A stretch of 40,330 bases of DNA from Rubrivivax sp. SCN 71-131 (lineage in GTDB: Bacteria > Pseudomonadota > Gammaproteobacteria > Burkholderiales > Burkholderiaceae_C). The position numbers and the translations under genes were made by a program. The stretch is from the NCBI GenBank assembly GCA_001724995.1, contig MEFD01000033.1:1-40330 (forward strand). The letters run 5' to 3'. Every line of letters starts with the position of its first letter. The first letter of the stretch is position 1. The notes beneath the pieces are model-generated. The model was not told where the DNA came from, ran no database searches, and was given only the letters and a program-made list of their open reading frames with translations. This document shows positions 36,463 through 40,330 of the stretch, one piece after another.

Positions 36463-37203
36463 TCACGCGTCGCGCACGTCCGCCACCGCATTGACGCCGA
36501 AATCCGCCCGATCCAGATACCCGATCAGCCGCGCCGCGGCCGCCGCCGGACTGTCGAGCTGCCCGCCGCGGTGCAGCGCGGCAAAGCGCTCGCGCTCCGG
36601 GAAGGCCTGCGCTTCGGCGCTGCGCAGTTGCCGCTGCATGTCGGTGTCGATCACGCCCGGCGCGAGCGAGACGATGCGCGCACCCTGCGGCTGCGCCGCT
36701 TCCTCCAGCGCGACCGCGCGCGCCAGATGGTCGAGCCCGGCCTTGGCCGCGCAGTAGGACGCGCTGCCGGCCATCGCCCGCCGCCCGAGGCCCGAGGACA
36801 CGAGCAGCACCTTGCGCGGCAGCGCCCAGCCGCGCGTGGCGGCCAGGAAGGCGGCGGTGAGCCGCATCGGCGCCTCGAGCCCCACGCGCACGGCGCGCGC
36901 GAGGTCCTCGCCGTCGACCTCCCCGAGCGGCGCGAGCGCGGAGATCACGCCCGCGTTGTTGATCAGCGCCAGCGCCGCGAAGGCCTGCTCGCCCTGCGCC
37001 CGCAGGTGATCGTGCAGGCGCGTGGACACGGCCGCCGCGTCGGCGAGGTCGGCGCTCCAGTGCTGCAGCCGTGGCGACGACAGCCCCTCGGGGGCGCGGC
37101 GCGAGATCGCGATGACATGCTCGCCGCGCGCGAGCAACTGTTCGGCGACGGCACGGCCCAGGCCGCGCGAGGCGCCGGTGACGATGGACAAGGTGATGCT
37201 CAT
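36463..37203 (-). CDS. short-chain dehydrogenase/reductase
   Basis: The protein is 246 residues, classical SDR. The cofactor motif TGASRGLG is at 9-16, NNAG at 82-85, and the catalytic residues are S136/S137 (LLVSSGLG), Y150 and K154 (SYCAAKAG). SIVTGASRGLGRAV and IVSLAPGVIDTDMQ resemble the benzil/sepiapterin reductase-like subgroup, which uses NADPH on dicarbonyls or pterins; the substrate is unknown. ATG 37203 is preferred over 37215. It is convergent with the phosphofructokinase and lies 51 bases after the pseudouridine synthase gene on the same strand. Confidence 0.9.
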   Translation of the reverse strand: MSITLSIVTGASRGLGRAVAEQLLARGEHVIAISRRAPEGLSSPRLQHWSADLADAAAVSTRLHDHLRAQGEQAFAALALINNAGVISALAPLGEVDGEDLARAVRVGLEAPMRLTAAFLAATRGWALPRKVLLVSSGLGRRAMAGSASYCAAKAGLDHLARAVALEEAAQPQGARIVSLAPGVIDTDMQRQLRSAEAQAFPERERFAALHRGGQLDSPAAAAARLIGYLDRADFGVNAVADVRDA

Positions 37204-37254
37204 GCCGGTGAGCATAGCCGCGCCGCCGGGCGCGAAGTCGGGCCCGCGGTGCCT

Positions 37255-37875
37255 TCAGAACGGCGCCGGCGAGCGCCAGTGCAGCCTGCGCCCGTGCAGC
37301 GGGTGCGCGAGCGCCAGCTCGCAGGCGTGCAGCATCAGCCGCGGCGCGCTCGCCGCGCGCGCGGCGTCGTCGTAGAGCGTGTCACCGACGATGGGCCAGC
37401 CCATGGCCGCCAGATGCACGCGCAACTGGTGCGAGCGGCCGGTCACGGGCTCGAGCCACAGTCGGCTGCATGCGCCTTCGCGCGCGAGCACGCGCCAGCG
37501 CGTCAGGCTGGGCTTGCCCCCGGTGCGGTCGACCTTCTGGCGCGGGCGTCGCGGCCAGTCGGCACTCAGGGGCAGCGCGATCTCGCCGGCCCCGGCCTCG
37601 GGGCTGCCGTGCACGAGCGCCTCGTAGCGCTTGTCGACGGCACGCGCCGCGAACGCCATGCTCAGCGCGCGCTGCATCGCGGCGCCGCGCGCGAACAGCA
37701 GCAGCCCGGAGGTCGCCATGTCGAGCCGGTGCACGACGAGGGCATCGGTGGCGAGCTGCCGCACGCGCGCCCAGGCGCAGTCCGCGCGCTCGGGCCCGCG
37801 CCCCGGCACCGAGAGCAGCCCCGCGGGCTTGTTCACGACGACGAACTCGGCGTCCAGATGGGCAAAGAACGGCAT
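37255..37875 (-). CDS. RluA-family RNA pseudouridine synthase
   Basis: The protein is 206 residues. The catalytic motif is HRLDMATSG with D52. It is preceded by VVVNKPAGLLSVPGRG and followed by KRYEALVHG, TRWRVL and the C-terminal TGRSHQLRVHLAAMGWPIVGD, all diagnostic. The short form without an S4 domain matches RluA, which modifies 23S rRNA U746 and some tRNAs at U32; the dual target is inferred from the type. Its start at 37875 lies against the promoter of the divergent tRNA-Val gene. Confidence 0.93.
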   Translation of the reverse strand: MPFFAHLDAEFVVVNKPAGLLSVPGRGPERADCAWARVRQLATDALVVHRLDMATSGLLLFARGAAMQRALSMAFAARAVDKRYEALVHGSPEAGAGEIALPLSADWPRRPRQKVDRTGGKPSLTRWRVLAREGACSRLWLEPVTGRSHQLRVHLAAMGWPIVGDTLYDDAARAASAPRLMLHACELALAHPLHGRRLHWRSPAPF

Positions 37876-37886
37876 CGGAAGTTGGT

Positions 37887-37892
37887 TATACT
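37887..37892 (+). promoter_or_regulatory. -10 box (TATACT) of the tRNA-Val gene
   Basis: TATACT lies 12 bases before the first tRNA base and matches the -10 consensus at five of six positions. The implied 5' leader is only about six bases. A GC-rich discriminator (GCGCGGC) follows, as expected for a stringently controlled stable-RNA promoter. No convincing -35 is seen. Confidence 0.6.
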
Positions 37893-37904
37893 GCGCGGCT
37901 TCCC

Positions 37905-37981
37905 AGGCGCTTAGCTCAGCTGGTTAGAGCACCACCTTGACATGGTGGGGGTCGGAGGTTCGAGTCCTCTAGCGCCTACCA
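37905..37981 (+). tRNA. tRNA-Val (anticodon GAC)
   Basis: The molecule is 77 bases including an encoded CCA. The acceptor stem AGGCGCT pairs with AGCGCCT. The D-arm is GCTCAGCTGGTTAGAGC. The anticodon stem CCACC/GGTGG encloses TTGACAT, giving anticodon GAC, which reads GUC and GUU. The T-arm is GGAGG-TTCGAGT-CCTCT. It stands alone, followed after about 30 bases by a strong hairpin. Confidence 0.98.
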
Positions 37982-38012
37982 GATTCGGTAGAAACCCGAT
38001 CGAAGAGAACAG

Positions 38013-38038
38013 GGGGCCTGACGGCGACGTCGGGCCCC
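38013..38038 (+). terminator. strong hairpin terminator after tRNA-Val
   Basis: GGGGCCTGACG-GCGA-CGTCGGGCCCC is an 11-pair stem (one T-G pair) with a GCGA tetraloop, followed by TCGTCGTTT. Position and strength fit termination of the tRNA transcript. Confidence 0.8.
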
Positions 38039-38093
38039 TCGTCGTTTGGACCGGGCAGGTCTGGGGTGTGGAACGGCCGGCGCAGTGGATCGT

Positions 38094-39038
38094 GTGACTT
38101 CCAGGCTTCCCTCTTTGACTCCGGCGATGGCCGGCGTGCTGGATCGCATCGGCCGCGCCCGCCGCACGCCCCTGCATCATCTGGCGCCGGCCCAGGCGCG
38201 CGCGGCCTACGCGCGCGCGGCCGAAGTGCTGGATCTGCCGCGCGTGCCGATGCCACGCGTGCAGGAGATCGAGCTGCCCGGCGGCGATGGCCGGCCGCGG
38301 CCGGCGCGGCTCTATGCGCCCTCGGACGCGCGGCTGCCGCTGCTGCTCTACCTGCACGGCGGCGGTTTCGTCATCGGCGGCCTGGAGACGCACGACAGCC
38401 TGTGCCGCCAGCTCGCCTGGCGCAGCGGCTGCGCGGTGGTGGCGCTGGACTACCGCCTCGCGCCCGAGCATCCCTTTCCCGCGGCGGTCGAGGACAGCTG
38501 GGCGGCCTTGCAGCATCTGGCCACGCGAGGGCAGGACCTGGGCCTGGACGGCAGCCGCCTGGCCGTTGGCGGCGACAGCGCCGGGGGCACGCTGGCCGCC
38601 GTGGCGGCGATCCACGCGCGCGACATCGGCATCGCGCTTGCCCTGCAGCTGCTGATCACGCCCGGCACCGCGGCGCATGCCGACAGCGCCTCGCGCCGGC
38701 GCTTCGCCCGCGGCTTCCTGCTCGACGATGACGCCATCGCCTGGTTCTTCGACCAGTACATCCCGCAGGCGCAGCGCGAGGATTGGCGCTTTGCGCCGCT
38801 GCTCGCCGAGGACCTGGAAGGCGTGGCGAGTGCCGGCGTCATCCTCGCCGAGTGCGACCCGCTGGTCGACGAGGGCCTGGCCTTCGCGGATCGACTGCGT
38901 GCCGCCGGGGTCGACGTCGAGCTCGAGCTCTACCGCGGCCTGACGCACGACTTCATGAAGATGGGCCGCGCGATCAAGGAAGCGAAGCTCGCGCTGGACA
39001 CGGCTGCGGCGCTGATGAAGGAGAGACTGGACCCATGA
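38094..39038 (+). CDS. alpha/beta hydrolase of the hormone-sensitive lipase (HSL) family
   Basis: The protein is 314 residues from a GTG at 38094. The oxyanion motif HGGG is at 88-91, nucleophile Ser162 in GDSAGG, acid D255 (ECDPLVDEG) and H285 (GLTHDF), a complete HSL/type IV esterase triad. HSL esterases cleave short-chain acyl esters in the cytoplasm. The start is uncertain: ATG 38127 cuts into the conserved N-terminal helix (SLTPAMAGVLDRIG), while GTG 38085 and TTG 38046 are also in frame. The last codons overlap the next gene by four bases (ATGA), pointing to a shared role in acyl-ester or acyl-CoA metabolism. Confidence 0.9.
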   Translation: MTSRLPSLTPAMAGVLDRIGRARRTPLHHLAPAQARAAYARAAEVLDLPRVPMPRVQEIELPGGDGRPRPARLYAPSDARLPLLLYLHGGGFVIGGLETHDSLCRQLAWRSGCAVVALDYRLAPEHPFPAAVEDSWAALQHLATRGQDLGLDGSRLAVGGDSAGGTLAAVAAIHARDIGIALALQLLITPGTAAHADSASRRRFARGFLLDDDAIAWFFDQYIPQAQREDWRFAPLLAEDLEGVASAGVILAECDPLVDEGLAFADRLRAAGVDVELELYRGLTHDFMKMGRAIKEAKLALDTAAALMKERLDP

Positions 39039-39895
39039 AGCCCGTGAACGAATTCCGCTACCGCGAACCCCTGCGCGTGCGCCGCACCGAGGTGGACATG
39101 CAGGGCATCGTCTTCAGCAGCCATGTCCTGGCCTGGTTCGACAACGCCCTCGCCGGCTACTGGCGCGCGCTGGCGCTGCCGTATGGCGACACGATGCGGG
39201 GCCTGCAGGCCGAGATCCGCGTGCGCAAGGCGACGCTCGAGTTCGACGCCCCGGCACACCATGACGAGGCGCTTGCCGTCGCCCTGCGCTGCGCGCGCAT
39301 CGGCGAGACCTCGCTCGTCATGGAAGCGGGCTGCCTGCGCGGCGACGAGTTCCTGGTGCGAGGCGAGATGAGCTGCGTCTTCGTCGATCCCGCCTCCGGC
39401 CGGCCCACGCCGGTACCGCCTGCGCTGCGCCAGGCGCTGCTGGACTTCGAGACCGGCGCGGCCATGGCCGAGGTGCGCGTCGGGCGCTGGGACGAACTCG
39501 GCGTCGATGCGCGGCCGATCCGCACCAAGGTCTTCATCGAGGAACAGAGGATCCCCGCCGAGATGGAGTGGGACGACGTCGACGCGGGTTGCGTGCATGC
39601 GGTGGCCTACAACCGCCTGGGGCTGGCCTTGGCCACCGGGCGGCTATTCGAGCATGTCCCGGGCACGGCCAAGATCGGCCGCATGGCGGTGCTGCCGTCC
39701 GTGCGCGGCAGCGGCATCGGCCGCGCCGTGCTCGAGGCGCTGATGGACGCGGCGCGCGCCCGTGGCGACCGCGAGGTGCTGCTGCACGCCCAGACCAGCG
39801 CCGCACCCTTCTATCTACGCGCCGGCTTCCAGCCCCGCGGACCGGAGTTCGACGAGGCCGGGATCGCGCATGTGGAGATGGTGAGGGGGTTGTAG
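39035..39895 (+). CDS. acyl-CoA thioesterase fused to a GNAT acetyltransferase
   Basis: The protein is 286 residues with two domains. Residues 1-140 form a hotdog thioesterase of the YbgC/4-hydroxybenzoyl-CoA type, with catalytic D21 in TEVDMQGIVFSSHVLAWFD. Residues 145-286 form a GNAT domain of the ElaA/YjcF-like group, with RTKVFIEEQRIPAEMEWDD, the acetyl-CoA loop RGSGIGR at 224-230, and YLRAGFQPRG near the end. The reading frame is continuous with no start-like Met at the junction apart from M144, so it is a genuine fusion. It is translationally coupled to the hydrolase upstream. Substrates of either domain are unknown. Confidence 0.9.
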   Translation: MKPVNEFRYREPLRVRRTEVDMQGIVFSSHVLAWFDNALAGYWRALALPYGDTMRGLQAEIRVRKATLEFDAPAHHDEALAVALRCARIGETSLVMEAGCLRGDEFLVRGEMSCVFVDPASGRPTPVPPALRQALLDFETGAAMAEVRVGRWDELGVDARPIRTKVFIEEQRIPAEMEWDDVDAGCVHAVAYNRLGLALATGRLFEHVPGTAKIGRMAVLPSVRGSGIGRAVLEALMDAARARGDREVLLHAQTSAAPFYLRAGFQPRGPEFDEAGIAHVEMVRGL

Positions 39896-39939
39896 GGCGC
39901 CGGAACCGGTGCCGGCATCCGGGGATGCAGGGCGATCGG

Positions 39940-40047
39940 GCCCGAACGGTGAAGTGCGAGTCCGCCCTCCGCAATTGGCCTGCTGGCCCATTGCGGGGTA
40001 TGCGCGCGAAACAGCGTGGTACCGGGCGGCAGGTCGTGAAGGATCAT
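39940..40047 (-). pseudogene. 5' fragment of a RES-domain toxin-like gene
   Basis: From an ATG at 40047 the minus strand reads MILHDLPPGTTLFRAHTPQW, then ASRPIAEGGLALHRSG. This resembles the N-terminus of RES-family NAD-consuming toxins (LPPGTxLYRAHxPxWAxxPLSGxGA...), but the following GGRFN and catalytic parts are missing. The frame instead runs antisense into the end of the GNAT gene. The ATG overlaps the stop of an upstream partner frame (ATGA). The identification is by motif memory, not search. It is best read as a 3'-truncated remnant. Confidence 0.5.
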
Positions 40048-40166
40048 CCGGTGAATCCTGCACTGATCGACTCCAGGTAGTCGATCGCATCGTCGGTACG
40101 TCCTTCCTGCACCAACTGAAACAGGGTCTTGTGGGGCGGTTTCAAGACCGAAGCGCAACGCTCGAT
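40044..40166 (-). pseudogene. C-terminal fragment of the partner gene of the RES toxin
   Basis: A 40-codon open frame ends in LFQLVQEGRTDDAIDYLE and SISAGFTG, a helical, amphipathic, protein-like sequence. It is bounded upstream by an in-frame TGA (40167-40169) and has no ATG; only a TTG at 40145 could start it. Its stop overlaps the RES start by four bases, the arrangement of an antitoxin-toxin pair. The 5' part appears lost. I do not recognise its family. Stretch 39896-40224 holds only these remnants. Confidence 0.45.
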
Positions 40167-40224
40167 TCAATGAACCGATGTTGAGGGTTGATGAGAAGCC
40201 GAGAGCCTATGCGCGAACACCTGA

Positions 40225-40330
40225 AGCGGGTTCAGCCAGTTCCTGGCCGCCGACGTGATCGTGGTCGGCGCGCCGCTCTACAACTTCACCATCCCGACCC
40301 AGCTCAAGGCCTGGATCGACCGCCTGGCGC
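40225..40330 (+). pseudogene. 5'-truncated FMN-dependent NADH-azoreductase (AzoR-like), running off the right edge
   Basis: From 40237 the plus strand reads [20 protein letters not shown] followed by [11 protein letters not shown], an exact match in character to the central FMN-binding region of AzoR/AcpD (roughly residue 78 onward). An in-frame TGA at 40222-40224 lies just upstream and nothing before it resembles the N-terminal flavodoxin strand and Ser-rich loop. The gene therefore lacks about its first 75 codons, or the missing part has been displaced by a rearrangement. The 3' end lies outside the window. Confidence 0.75.

Noticed and set aside
37982..38093. Phage attachment site at the 3' end of tRNA-Val
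   Set aside because: No integrase gene and no repeat of the tRNA 3' end was seen nearby; the flank holds only a terminator and a housekeeping-like gene.
40255..40330. GTG at 40255 as the true start of the azoreductase
   Set aside because: It would begin inside the conserved central strand and omit the FMN-binding N-terminus, so truncation is the better reading.

Overview
The window is very GC-rich chromosomal DNA with G/C-dominated third codon positions. Gene content points to a betaproteobacterium of the order Burkholderiales, probably the Rubrivivax/Leptothrix/Ideonella neighbourhood. The evidence is a Bug/TctC receptor with a TctABC-TctDE system, an H-NS paralogue of the betaproteobacterial type, a PACE efflux protein, a fused kinase-acetyltransferase ArgA, and a type of C-rich palindromic repeat that I associate with comamonad-like genomes. 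Most of the window is core genome. This placement is inference from gene families; no 16S rRNA is present.

Layout. 1-5213: a possible divergent gene start at the left edge, alaS behind an elaborate inverted-repeat promoter region, a PACE efflux protein, an orphan Bug receptor, and a hemerythrin-like protein behind an FNR/ANR-type box. 5262-11682 (minus strand): tctD-tctE (tctE frameshifted), hslR, then grpE-dnaK-dnaJ behind a clear sigma-32 promoter. 11789-14793 (plus): tctC-tctB-tctA, divergent from its two-component regulator. 14810-16827 (minus): an adenylate-cyclase/FHA protein followed by hemH. 16981-17213: a 100-bp repeat that duplicates the last codons of rpoD. 17181-28136 (minus): argA, yggX, an iron-binding FbpA-like protein behind a Fur box, an H-NS-like protein, a PAS-GGDEF-EAL protein, dnaG and rpoD. 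28201-32088 (plus): hrpA, carrying an in-frame palindromic insertion. 32128-37875: a small unknown gene, a PLP ammonia-lyase, an S10 peptidase, a two-copy 73-bp repeat, a phosphofructokinase, an SDR and an RluA-type pseudouridine synthase. 37905-37981: tRNA-Val(GAC) with a strong terminator. 38094-39895: an HSL-type hydrolase overlapping a thioesterase-GNAT fusion. 39896-40330: gene debris, namely a truncated RES toxin with the tail of its upstream partner, followed by a 5'-truncated azoreductase.

How the genes work together. Three themes recur. First, proteostasis: grpE, dnaK, dnaJ and hslR are clustered, and a heat-shock promoter lies between hslR and grpE. Second, tricarboxylate uptake: a binding-protein-dependent TctCBA transporter lies back-to-back with its TctD/TctE regulator. 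Third, iron and redox: FbpA with a Fur box, YggX, ferrochelatase and hemerythrin. Second-messenger signalling is represented by one cAMP-type cyclase and one c-di-GMP protein. The latter sits directly upstream of dnaG-rpoD, where rpsU is found in many proteobacteria.

I did not find a large new multi-gene defence or metabolic system. The most unusual signals are the 16-bp inverted repeat bracketing the alaS promoter, the duplicated rpoD tail, the perfect operator-like palindrome before the cyclase gene, the palindromic element translated inside hrpA, the single-base tctE frameshift, and the RES-cassette scar at the right edge.
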